Part shown: positions 26,699-34,180 of the stretch, piece after piece
Position numbering within the stretch: position 1 is the first letter of the stretch
How the letters are laid out: each line of letters starts with the position of its first letter
Assembly (NCBI GenBank): GCA_015231515.1
Contig: JADGBM010000002.1
Span: forward strand, 1-64,000
Length of the DNA stretch: 64,000 nt
Origin: Desulfobulbaceae bacterium
GTDB taxonomy: Bacteria; Desulfobacterota; Desulfobulbia; Desulfobulbales; VMSU01
Direction: 5' to 3'
The notes under the pieces: generated by a model
Database searches by the model: none
Told to the model about the DNA's origin: nothing
What the model saw: the letters and a program-made list of their open reading frames with translations, nothing else
Made by a program: the position numbers and the translations under genes

Positions 26699-26908
26699 TT
26701 ATGCTGGGTCATCTATATATTCGAAAAGATCTCCTACCTTGCAGCCTAAATAACTGCAGAGTTTATCAACAGCTTCTAGATCGATGCGCGAAGCAGTTTC
26801 GTGATATAGCCGGGTGATTGTTCCACGATTAATCCCTGTGTCTCTCGACACATCAGATATTTTCTTTTTCTCTTCCCCAAGTAACCGCGACAAATGACAC
26901 TTAATCAC
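26699..26908 (-). CDS. XRE-family helix-turn-helix regulator
   Basis: 69 residues. The pattern IKCHLSRLLGEEKKKISDVSRDTGINRGTITRLYHETASRIDLEAVDKLCSYLGCKVGDLFEYI is a complete small XRE (Cro/CI-type, HTH_26) domain: recognition helix GINRGTITRLY and the LCSYLGCKVGDLFEY end. Likely repressor of the divergent excisionase/integrase genes, with the GATCTA repeats in between as operators. Confidence 0.85.
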   Translation of the reverse strand: MIKCHLSRLLGEEKKKISDVSRDTGINRGTITRLYHETASRIDLEAVDKLCSYLGCKVGDLFEYIDDPA

Positions 26909-26966
26909 AATCTGACCTCCAATTGGTATAAAATAATCTACTGTGGATCAAAAAAATGTTGCCATT

Positions 26967-27012
26967 GATCTAAAATGGTGTAATCTGATCTACAGAAGAC
27001 CAAAAAGATCTA
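26967..27012. promoter_or_regulatory. Phased GATCTA operator repeats
   Basis: GATCTA occurs at 26967, 26987 and 27007, an exact 20-bp period, and a related AATCTACTGTGGATC sits at 26935. The array lies in the divergent control region between the XRE gene and the excisionase-like gene. Probably the repressor binding array. Confidence 0.6.
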
Positions 27013-27064
27013 AGGTGGATTTTTTTGTGTGTTGTTTAATCAATATTACTAGAGGAGGTAAATT

Positions 27065-27301
27065 ATGTCACAAACATTTTTAACAACAGAAGAACTGTCC
27101 CAAAAAATAAAATACGATTCAAGAACGATTAGAAACCGTATGAAAGACACCGTTCTTCTTGAGGGGGTCCATTATATAAGGCCTTTTGGTGGCAGAAAGA
27201 TTCTTTATCTTTGGGAGAAGATCGAGGAGGATATTGAAAAATATTCTCGCGAAAATGCGGTGGGTATTCCTATGGCTAATGGAGGGCTTTGTAATGGGTA
27301 A
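27065..27301 (+). CDS. Excisionase-like (AlpA/winged-helix) small protein
   Basis: 78 residues after AGAGGAGGTAAATT. TTEELSQKIKYDSRTIRNRMKDTVLLEGVHYIRPFGGRKILYLWEKIEEDI is a MerR-like/excisionase winged-helix pattern, often placed directly before phage-type integrases. It overlaps the integrase start. It would assist excision or act as a regulator. The element is probably defective because the integrase is broken. Confidence 0.7.
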   Translation: MSQTFLTTEELSQKIKYDSRTIRNRMKDTVLLEGVHYIRPFGGRKILYLWEKIEEDIEKYSRENAVGIPMANGGLCNG

Positions 27302-27856
27302 AATTAGAACTCGTTTGGAAAACAACAAACTTTTCTTTGATTTTAAATATAAAGGTATTCGTTGTCGTGAGTACAGTGCATTGACAAATACACCGGCAAA
27401 TAAAAAGCGGCTTCAAAAAGTAATGGAGACCATTGAGGCAGAGATCACTCTTGGGATGTTTGATTACGCGAAGTATTTTCCCAATAGTTCGAATGCGAAA
27501 AAAATCGAAAACAGTATTTCCTTCACGTCTCAGCTGAAAACACCTTTTTTTAAAGATTTTGCCGCTCAGTGGATGGCTGAAATGAAAATTGAATGGCGTG
27601 AAACTCACTACAAAACTAACCAGGGGATTTTAGATAAATATTTACTCCCTAAATTTGGCAAGAAGGAGGTCTGTGCGATCACAAAAAGTGAAATCATGGA
27701 ATTCAGGGCTTCATTGGCGGTTTAACGGGTAGGAAGGGCGGAAATCTCTCTGCCTCAAGTACCAATCATATCATGAACCCACTTAGGATGATTCTCAATG
27801 AAGCCGCTAATAGGTTCAATTTTTCATCGCCATACCTTATTAAACAAAATTTTTAG
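27294..27856 (+). pseudogene. Tyrosine integrase relic (Arm and core-binding domains only)
   Basis: ATG 27294 follows GGAGGG and overlaps the excisionase gene. The first 144 codons encode an Arm DNA-binding domain (MGKIRTRLENNKLFFDFKYKGIRCREYS) and the start of a SAM-like core-binding domain (FKDFAAQWMAEMKIEWRETHYKTN...LPKFGKKEVCAITKSEIMEFRASLA). A frameshift then gives TAA at 27723. The shifted frame continues the family pattern (TGRKGGNLSASSTNHIMNPLRMILNEAANRF) and ends at 27856. The whole catalytic domain (R-H-R-Y) is missing. Confidence 0.8.
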
Positions 27857-28358
27857 AATGAAAATATAACCAAATTAAAACGGAGGATTCGCAATGAACC
27901 CTGCAAATACGGCAATAATGGTTAAAGGCATGTAACTGTGAAAATTATGACTGAGTTGACAGCTTATTTTGCTAAGTTTCAATTATTCCAGACAAACTGC
28001 TTATGGAAATTGTTGACTCTGAAGGGTGTGAAGTGCTGAAAAGCATATCTTTACTCGCCTCTGATTGTCTAGCTCATATAAATCTGTTTTATATCATACT
28101 GTATTTTGATAATTTACATTCATTCAAGCCGAATAAATTCATTTATTTTCGGGAATAGATGTTTAAATTCACATGAGTGTTATTTTCTTATGCCTGGTGG
28201 CAGACACTTCCCCTCATCGAACCGTTTTATCATTCCATAGCTGAAACAAAATATGAAAATCCCCGTTATGGAGATAGAAATTATGATCATTAGGCGAATA
28301 AAAAATCAGTCTGGTTCTCTCTGATTTCCTTATTGATGATAAAGCGAAAGCATCAACC
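27857..28358. other. AT-rich intergenic region downstream of the integrase relic
   Basis: About 500 bp without a supported gene. A ribosome-site-like CGGAGG precedes a 13-codon frame at 27894 that ends at once, possibly the stump of a deleted gene. I found no copy of the tRNA 3' end here that would mark the distal attachment site. Confidence 0.5.
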
Positions 28359-29588
28359 TTATTTGGCCAAAAGAGCAACACTGTTGCCAAAATAGTCGCT
28401 GAGCAATTGCTGCATATCGTCACTCTGGGTGTGCCTTAGATCAATGCCTAATTGATGCAATAGTAGCCCCGGGCCCTTGCCTTGCAAATCCTCTCGACAA
28501 CAAACCGAGTCGCCCCCTTTGTTAGAGATATAGCGAGCCAGTTGGATACCTCGCTGCTTCTCTTCCTGGTGGAAAGGGTTTGGCTCAGTGCTAAGATCTG
28601 TATACTGCCCTGTCTGCCGATTATATTTGAGCATCGTCAGATAACTTGCTTTACCAAAATGCGCTGATACTTGCCTGCCGTCGTTCTCAGAAGGAATAAT
28701 AATAGTCACGACAGGGGGCAACTCATAGGCATTCTGGACAAAAATCATATCTATGGCGGGATCGTTTTCCTTGAGCGCCATCCGTACGCTACTCACAATC
28801 TCGTTTGCCTGTTCGAGTTCATAGGCTTTTACCCCGAGGTCAAGATATAAAAACCTGAAGCTTCCGGCATTGCGACCAGAGATAGACTTCACCAGGGTAA
28901 CACCGGGGTGCCTCAAAAGCAGATCGGTATATGATTCTATTTTTTTAGCATCCAGTGAAATATCCAGAAGGACTTTGAGATTATCCCAGATGATAGTGGC
29001 CCCCATCTTGACTATTATCAACGCCACAAACAGGGCTGCCCAACGGTCAAAATTAAAGCCAAAGAGTGATCCGATTAAACCAACGAGTACGACAGCGGAA
29101 GAATAAACATCTGACACCGTATGATTACCACTGGCCTCGATGCCTGGCGAATTGATCAGCCTGCCCGATTTTGCCTCAAAACGGCCCCAGAAAAAATCTA
29201 GAGTCATGCTAACTAATACTGCGGTAATGCCGATCGGGATATTTTGGGGCAGGATGTTTTTTCCGGCAATAAAGACCTGTAGAATCTCATACGCCCCGAA
29301 CAGGATGGCAAAGCCAATGGCTAAGGCCATTAAATTTTCAATCTTGTAGAATCCTAAAGGAAAACGTTTGAATTTATGCGGAGCCAGCCGCACTCCAACC
29401 CAGACCATAAGCGAACCGGCAACATCTGTAGCGGAATGAATTGAATCAGCGAGCAGGCCTGCACTACCCGTCAATATAGCGGCAGTAATTTTAATACCAG
29501 TCTCAACCAGCGATTCAAGGGCTGAAAATAACACAACCCATTTGCGCCGGAATTCTCTTTGTTCAGGGGTTAATGTTTCTTGATTCAT
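28359..29588 (-). CDS. Cation diffusion facilitator fused to a NifX-like domain
   Basis: 409 residues after AAAGGAG. Residues 1-215 form a CDF membrane domain with six helices and both metal-site motifs (DSIHSATD and NHTVSD). Residues about 215-285 are the cytoplasmic ferredoxin-like domain. Residues about 290-405 form a Nitro_FeMo-Co (NifX-type) domain, starting VVTIIIPSENDGRQVSAHFGKASYLTMLKYN. CDF proteins export Zn, Fe, Mn or Co out of the cytoplasm. The added cluster-binding domain suggests regulation by, or delivery of, iron-sulfur or molybdenum species. Last gene of the minus-strand sigma-54 unit. Confidence 0.85.
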   Translation of the reverse strand: MNQETLTPEQREFRRKWVVLFSALESLVETGIKITAAILTGSAGLLADSIHSATDVAGSLMVWVGVRLAPHKFKRFPLGFYKIENLMALAIGFAILFGAYEILQVFIAGKNILPQNIPIGITAVLVSMTLDFFWGRFEAKSGRLINSPGIEASGNHTVSDVYSSAVVLVGLIGSLFGFNFDRWAALFVALIIVKMGATIIWDNLKVLLDISLDAKKIESYTDLLLRHPGVTLVKSISGRNAGSFRFLYLDLGVKAYELEQANEIVSSVRMALKENDPAIDMIFVQNAYELPPVVTIIIPSENDGRQVSAHFGKASYLTMLKYNRQTGQYTDLSTEPNPFHQEEKQRGIQLARYISNKGGDSVCCREDLQGKGPGLLLHQLGIDLRHTQSDDMQQLLSDYFGNSVALLAK

Positions 29589-29602
29589 TTTTTTCTCCTT
29601 TC

Positions 29603-30145
29603 TTATAGTAAGATGAAGCTACTAAACCCATGCGGGAAAAAGGATAAAGCAACCTCAGAGCTAAAGATGCCAATTATTGCACCACAGATAATATCTGACA
29701 GGTAGTGTTTCTGAAGCACGATACGGCTAACAGCGATAACTAAGGCTGCTGTTAGCAAAAAAGGTAATGACCAGCTTGAAAATGAGGAAGCAGTTAGACC
29801 AATCATAAAGGCTCGGGATGTGTGTAGGGAGGGAAACGAGTATTTGTTCCACTCTGAATAATACGTATCCTTTTCAACGGCATTGGGCCTGGGTCTTTTT
29901 ATGAGATTTCTTAAAACTATAATAATCGGCAGTTGAATACATTCACCCACAATGAGAGCACTGACCATGGGGGCATGCTGGTTTGCTATTATTAATATAG
30001 CTCCATAGGCTGGGAAACAGAAAATACCCGAAGCACTGAAACTGACCAATCTCACGTAGGTAATTAGCCAGGACTTATTAAAAAAAGATTCCAGCGACTT
30101 GGACACTTTCCTGTCAAATGTATCAACTATCGAAATCAGTCCCAT
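29603..30145 (-). CDS. PAP2-family membrane phosphatase
   Basis: 180 residues with about five helices and all three catalytic motifs: K-R-P-R-P (motif 1), SFPSLHTSR (PSxH, motif 2) and SRIVLQKHYLSD (SRxxxxxHxxxD, motif 3). Acts on lipid phosphates such as undecaprenyl pyrophosphate or phosphatidic acid at the outer face of the inner membrane. Overlaps the end of the preceding P-loop gene, so it is co-translated. Confidence 0.88.
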   Translation of the reverse strand: MGLISIVDTFDRKVSKSLESFFNKSWLITYVRLVSFSASGIFCFPAYGAILIIANQHAPMVSALIVGECIQLPIIIVLRNLIKRPRPNAVEKDTYYSEWNKYSFPSLHTSRAFMIGLTASSFSSWSLPFLLTAALVIAVSRIVLQKHYLSDIICGAIIGIFSSEVALSFFPHGFSSFILL

Positions 30146-30993
30146 GACTTTTTCTTCTTGCTACCGCCCACCCCTTCAATAACCGCCGCAAGGAGTTCTT
30201 GCTCATAGGCATGTGGGTTCACATAGGCGGCGAATCCTTTTCTAGGCTCCCCTTCCTCACACAGGAAAATCTTTTGTTCTTTGTTGTAGGCGTCAAATTT
30301 AACTCCACTCATGCCTTTCTCCCTCAGTTCAGCAGATAATTTCCCCATAACATTATAGCCATTGCCCGGCCGAATCTTCACCCTGGCAAAACTGTCAGTA
30401 ATGGAAATCTCTTCCCCATCAGCAAGTGAAAAAGCCTTTTGCCCGATCCGTTTAAGCAGATCAAAATTCATTATGTCAACCAGATAGGCGCCTCGTTCCC
30501 GCTTCAAAATATTTTTCATGGACATTTCTACGGGTTGGTCAATGTAGATAATAGCGTCAAAGCAATCGATATTCTGGGTGCGCAACAGACGATGGTGTTC
30601 ATAAATCACGGGTGCCTTCACAAAAGAAATCGTCACATCCATGTCTTGATGATCCAGACAGATAACCTTCATATTCAGTTTCTGGCCAAGGGCCTTGGCC
30701 AGGGTTGATTTACCGCAACCAGGCGTACCATCTATAGCTATCCGGTCAGGCATAACATGCTTGTCATCAAAGAGTTTCTCTATGGCTTGTGCCTGCTGGA
30801 TCACATCCTCCGGCAGCGGTCTGTTTTCAGTTTTGTTATAGAGGATGGATTCAATGATAAATTTAATATTGGTACTAACCCCTTTTTTGCGCAGTATATT
30901 CTTAACAAAAAACGTCCCCACAGAAATCGCTATGCCCGCCAATCCACCCTTTCCTGCGGTTGTACCCAGCACTGATTTGATTAAGTTGCTCAT
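30136..30993 (-). CDS. P-loop kinase-like protein with N-terminal hydrophobic anchor
   Basis: About 285 residues. ATG 30993 is preferred to 30999 because GGGAG lies six bases upstream of it. Residues 10-30 (GTTAGKGGLAGIAISVGTFFV) are a hydrophobic segment. Walker A IDGTPGCGKST lies near residue 90, followed by CLDHQDMD and IIYIDQPVEMSM, as in uridine-kinase/adenylate-kinase-like NTPases. Basic C-terminus (GGSKKKKSWD). Substrate unknown. Translationally coupled to the PAP2 gene, suggesting a lipid or sugar phosphate cycle, but this is inference. Confidence 0.65.
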   Translation of the reverse strand: MSNLIKSVLGTTAGKGGLAGIAISVGTFFVKNILRKKGVSTNIKFIIESILYNKTENRPLPEDVIQQAQAIEKLFDDKHVMPDRIAIDGTPGCGKSTLAKALGQKLNMKVICLDHQDMDVTISFVKAPVIYEHHRLLRTQNIDCFDAIIYIDQPVEMSMKNILKRERGAYLVDIMNFDLLKRIGQKAFSLADGEEISITDSFARVKIRPGNGYNVMGKLSAELREKGMSGVKFDAYNKEQKIFLCEEGEPRKGFAAYVNPHAYEQELLAAVIEGVGGSKKKKSWD

Positions 30994-31110
30994 AATCATC
31001 TCCCTCTGAAGTTAACTTTCTTCCGTTTCTTTATCAAATCACAAATCAGGAAGTAATTACCAGATATCCTTCAATAGTATTCTACTCCAATCGATGCTGA
31101 AATAATCATA

Positions 31111-31148
31111 ATGCCGGAACAGACTGGTCACCCTTTCCATTCCGGCAT
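31111..31148 (-). terminator. Hairpin between small-protein gene and P-loop gene
   Basis: ATGCCGGAA (31111-31119) pairs with TTCCGGCAT (31140-31148) around a 20-nt loop, just after the minus-strand gene 31179-31379. No T-run, so it may be an mRNA stabiliser or attenuator that separates high expression of the small genes from the rest. Confidence 0.4.
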
Positions 31149-31178
31149 ATGCCCATCTCCTCTTGGTTTGATCACAGT

Positions 31179-31379
31179 TCATGATACAGTTTTCTTCTCA
31201 ACTGGCACTTCTTGGGCAGATTGCTCTTTCGCGCGACAACCTTCCTGGGACCCATCACGTTTGCGGAGTTGCTGGCATTTTCCTTTTCCGCCGCCTTGCT
31301 CTTGCCCGCATCCTTTTCCTCTGCCTTGTCCGTTGTGCTTTCCACCACCTCTCATTTGATTACGACCTTGGCCTCTCAT
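31179..31379 (-). CDS. Gly/Lys/Gln-rich small protein (MRG type)
   Basis: 66 residues behind a strong ribosome site (GAGGAGGTGA). Starts MRGQGRNQMRGGG and is rich in Gly, Arg, Gln and Lys with two Cys (GKGCGQEQ, GKCQQLRK, GCRAKEQ). Such low-complexity MRG/Gly-rich small proteins are often next to NifX-domain genes in anaerobes. Real expression is supported by the ribosome site, the terminators around it and the operon position. Function unknown. Confidence 0.65.
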   Translation of the reverse strand: MRGQGRNQMRGGGKHNGQGRGKGCGQEQGGGKGKCQQLRKRDGSQEGCRAKEQSAQEVPVEKKTVS

Positions 31380-31487
31380 AGTATCACCTCCTCGTCAGTA
31401 GTATTTAGCGCCCCGAATACACTATTTGCCTTCCGGGATTAATGCCGATCCACAGTGCTCACTCTCGGCACCTTTTTTTCGGTGTAA

Positions 31488-31736
31488 TTACTGACTAATT
31501 TCACAACTACCTTCATTTCGCCCTTTTCCCTGACTGTATCCCTGGCCACGCTCTTGTTCCAGGCTACTTCCAGCCAGATTTCCACCTTTCTTCTTAGATA
31601 TACTGTCTGTAACAAAATCAACAATTGTCTCCGCTATTTTTTTGCGATCTAAGCTACCCTTGCCAGCAGAGTCAATACCCTCTTTGATGATTTTTCCGAG
31701 ATTGCTGCTAATCAGTTTCAATATTTCACTTTTCAT
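31488..31736 (-). CDS. Small protein with Gly/Gln-rich tail, first gene of the sigma-54 unit
   Basis: 82 residues from ATG 31736, which follows AAAAGGAGG by 6 bases; an upstream in-frame ATG at 31784 lies on the sigma-54 promoter and is rejected. The N-terminal 50 residues are helical (MKSEILKLISSNLGKIIKEGIDSAGKG...IVDFVTDSISKKKGG). The tail is Gly/Gln/Glu-rich (QERGQGYSQGKGRNEG) and recalls the neighbouring 66-aa protein. Not a recognised family. Confidence 0.7.
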   Translation of the reverse strand: MKSEILKLISSNLGKIIKEGIDSAGKGSLDRKKIAETIVDFVTDSISKKKGGNLAGSSLEQERGQGYSQGKGRNEGSCEISQ

Positions 31737-31767
31737 AGCGTTACCTCCTTTTGTAACTATATTGAAG

Positions 31768-31783
31768 AGCAAAGGATATGCCA
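31768..31783 (-). promoter_or_regulatory. Sigma-54 promoter of the small-protein/CDF unit
   Basis: On the minus strand TGGCAT-N5-TTGCT, reading from 31783 down to 31768, with canonical spacing. It lies about 30 bp upstream of the ATG at 31736, as expected for an RpoN start near 31757. Confidence 0.75.
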
Positions 31784-31890
31784 TAGGGTAGAAATTTCTG
31801 GGTTACCCCTAACAGCAAGGCAACATGGGGGGCAGAGGCCTTTGGGTGTAGTTATCAGAATAATGCAAGAGTGATATGATCAAAGATAAG

Positions 31891-31916
31891 ATTGCAACTA
31901 ATTGCAGAAGATTGCA
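31891..31916. promoter_or_regulatory. 10-bp-phased ATTGCA activator sites
   Basis: ATTGCA begins at 31891, 31901 and 31911, once per helical turn. The array is about 110-135 bp upstream of the sigma-54 promoter on the minus strand, the usual place for enhancer-binding-protein sites. The palindrome at 31998-32029 contains the same TTGC...GCAA half-sites. Confidence 0.6.
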
Positions 31917-31997
31917 TTGCTACAGGAAGTGTGTTGGTTTAACGGATGCTCTGGGGCAAGAAGGGCGGGCACCTTAATACTCTTTGGAAACGACAAC

Positions 31998-32029
31998 GGT
32001 GCATGTTGCAATTAATCGCAACATGCACC
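31998..32029. promoter_or_regulatory. Perfect 12-bp palindrome after the sigma-54 activator gene
   Basis: GGTGCATGTTGC and GCAACATGCACC around an 8-nt centre, six bases past the stop codon of the activator. It could end transcription of that gene (no clear T-run) or serve as a strong activator site, since its core TTGC-N8-GCAA resembles the phased sites at 31891. Confidence 0.55.
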
Positions 32030-32034
32030 CCCTG

Positions 32035-33396
32035 TTAAGTGCGGCGAGGAAGAATATGGGTGGGATACTCAATTCCGAGACGTTGCATTTTGCGCCATAA
32101 TGTTGATTTGTCAATTCCTAGAAAAGCGGAGGTCTGAATACGGCTGCCATTATTATTTTGGAGTGCCTGCAGAATGATCTCTTTCTCCTCTAGTTCAGGC
32201 GCAGAAAAACCCTGCGTAAGATCATTTTTATGGGAGTCGCTCTTCACGTAACGCAATTCGTTGGGCAGGTGGATACTGTCTATAACCCTGTTATGACAAA
32301 GCATAAAAGCATATTCGATGAAATTCGCCAGTTCACGAACATTTCCCGGGAAATCGTATCGAATCATCAACTCAAGTGCTTTCCGTGAGAGCCTGTTAAT
32401 ATTTTTTCCCTTGATGGCGTTGAATTTTTTGATGAAGTGGTTAATCAGGAGCGGGATATCCTCGCGCCTTTCTGATAATGGTGGTAAATAAATCCGCACA
32501 ACATTTAGTCGAAAAAAAAGGTCCTCACGGAATAGTCCACTAGATTTAAGTTCGACAAGGGATTTGTTGGTGGTGGCAATAATCCGCACATCGCTTCTGA
32601 TGCTGGAAGTCGCGCCCAGCGGATCGTACTCTTTTTCCTCAAGAACCCGCAGCAGTTTCGCTTGGAGGGCAGCAGATATATCCCCTATCTCATCAAGCAG
32701 CATGGTGCCGCCTTCAGCAAGAGCAAAACGTCCTGGTTTATCCTTCTTGGCCTCTGTAAAAGCACCTTTTTTGTAACCGAAAAACTCAGATTCAAGCAAA
32801 CTATCAGGTAACGCGGCACAATTGACACCGATAAACTTCCCTTTACGGTTGCTCAGGTTATGGATTGCCTTGGCAAAAAGTTCCTTGCCAGTGCCACTTG
32901 GCCCCTCAATCAGCACAGGGTTGCCGCTGGTTGCAATGTCAGGCAGAACCGCCAGGATATCTTGTATTATATGGTTTTTGCTGACAATATCATCAAAGGT
33001 ATATTTGCTGAGCACCTCTTTGCGAAGAATTTCGATTTCAGAAAGATCCCTGATAGTTTCGACCCCACCGATGATTTCCCCCTGTTTATTGCGAACAACC
33101 GAGGCACTGACACTGACCGGAATCGACACACCCTTACGGGTCAAAATATTGATTTCCTGGTTGGTCTTCTCTTTACCGCTCAGCATGGTTTCCTTCAGTA
33201 TACATGCGGTCTGACAAATATTGGCACGCAACACATCAAAGCATTTTTGCCCCACTGCCTTCTCTTTGGCAATGCCGGTTATCTTTTCAGCTGCCTGATT
33301 AAAGAAGGTAATAGTAAAGTCTTTATCAATTGTGAAAACCCCATCCGCAATAGACTCGACAATACTGTCCCGCCATATGTCCTGGTTTCTTGTCAT
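32035..33396 (-). CDS. Sigma-54-dependent activator with Cys-rich PAS domain and GAFTEA loop
   Basis: 453 residues. The PAS domain (about 10-120) has Cys52, Cys61 and Cys65 in a C-x8-C-x3-C pattern that recurs in deltaproteobacterial activators and may sense redox state or metal. The AAA+ domain (about 135-370) has Walker A GPSGTGKE (165-172) and a normal Walker B LLDEIGD. The sigma-54 contact loop reads GAFTEA (211-216) instead of GAFTGA. The C-terminal Fis-type HTH is TSAFLGIDKSTLWRKMQRLGI. It lies just upstream of, and on the same strand as, the sigma-54 promoter at 31768, its most likely target. Confidence 0.88.
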   Translation of the reverse strand: MTRNQDIWRDSIVESIADGVFTIDKDFTITFFNQAAEKITGIAKEKAVGQKCFDVLRANICQTACILKETMLSGKEKTNQEINILTRKGVSIPVSVSASVVRNKQGEIIGGVETIRDLSEIEILRKEVLSKYTFDDIVSKNHIIQDILAVLPDIATSGNPVLIEGPSGTGKELFAKAIHNLSNRKGKFIGVNCAALPDSLLESEFFGYKKGAFTEAKKDKPGRFALAEGGTMLLDEIGDISAALQAKLLRVLEEKEYDPLGATSSIRSDVRIIATTNKSLVELKSSGLFREDLFFRLNVVRIYLPPLSERREDIPLLINHFIKKFNAIKGKNINRLSRKALELMIRYDFPGNVRELANFIEYAFMLCHNRVIDSIHLPNELRYVKSDSHKNDLTQGFSAPELEEKEIILQALQNNNGSRIQTSAFLGIDKSTLWRKMQRLGIEYPTHILPRRT

Positions 33397-33802
33397 AATT
33401 TATTAATTGGAAAATTTCAGGGTACTTCATGTGTTCATGGAGAGTTTTAGTGCCAGCTCTAGTACGAATCAAATTGATACGGACAACTAAAAGTTATCAA
33501 TACGAAAATGGTATCACAAAACCGATTCTATACAAAATTGAAATCGCAAAAGCTACCTAGATGGCAAATATCAACTAGGCTGATATTATTTAAGAGTTGA
33601 GATGTTTGGAATTAATTTTACAGACCCAAAAGTCAAGATATCCTCAACTGTTTGTCTGGAAGAATTCAAAATTTATAGAATCACAAAAAAAAGCACGTGA
33701 AAAAAATACCAGGTTTTGAGAGATCTGAATGGTAATCTCAGCCCCAAACTATATTTCATTTAGCGGTAAAGATGTGATCGGCAGAGATTGACAGGGCCAG
33801 AT
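33397..33802. other. Intergenic region upstream of the activator gene
   Basis: About 400 bp, AT-rich. It should hold the promoter of the activator (leftward) and the end of the small gene to the right. A TAGTGCCA sequence resembles half a sigma-54 site but lacks a proper -12 element. No gene or structured RNA recognised. Confidence 0.45.
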
Positions 33803-34087
33803 TCAAGATGTTTTTGGAAACGCCGTAACACCGGAACAGGCAGTATCCTTATAGCGAGGTCCATCGTAGAGATCATCAAAATCTCTAATTCGTAAGCCAA
33901 GTGTTGTCTCACAGGAACAAAGGAAAAAGATATAGCCTTTAGCAAAATTTTTAAAACTCGGTTGGTAACCGATAATGCGAATTCCATCATCTTCAAGCAG
34001 ATCTTTGCGATAAGGCCAGCTTTTTGTGCATAGAGTACAGTGTTTAAAGCCGGAAGGGATATCTTCTTGAATATCGTCAATGCTCAT
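33803..34087 (-). CDS. Small Cys-containing hypothetical protein, 94 aa
   Basis: Starts MSIDDIQEDIPSGFKHCTLCTKSW with a CxxC pair, then DLLEDDGIRIIGYQPSFKNFAKGYIFFLCSCETTLGLRI with CxC. This layout recalls small Fe-S- or Zn-binding proteins found beside sensor kinases in Desulfobacterota. The last residues diverge (CSGVTAFPKTS), so the C-terminus may have been changed by a frameshift. Possible partner of the kinase genes downstream. Confidence 0.5.
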   Translation of the reverse strand: MSIDDIQEDIPSGFKHCTLCTKSWPYRKDLLEDDGIRIIGYQPSFKNFAKGYIFFLCSCETTLGLRIRDFDDLYDGPRYKDTACSGVTAFPKTS

Positions 34088-34180
34088 TGAGTATCCTTTT
34101 TGTATGGGAGTTTAATCAGTTCTTGAGTTTGGGATATATCTGAACTGATTTTATTGTATCATTTTGAAAAGAGATTATAT

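Noticed and set aside
29603..30993. Undecaprenyl-phosphate recycling pair (kinase plus PAP2)
   Set aside because: The P-loop protein has no similarity to DgkA or UppP-type enzymes, so the substrate cannot be assigned.
31439..31624. Minus-strand frame of 61 codons overlapping the 82-aa small protein
   Set aside because: It overlaps the better supported gene (strong ribosome site, RpoN promoter) and lacks its own ribosome site.
33425..33470. TAGTGCCA-type sigma-54 site before the activator gene
   Set aside because: The -24 element is present, but the -12 GC is missing at the required distance.
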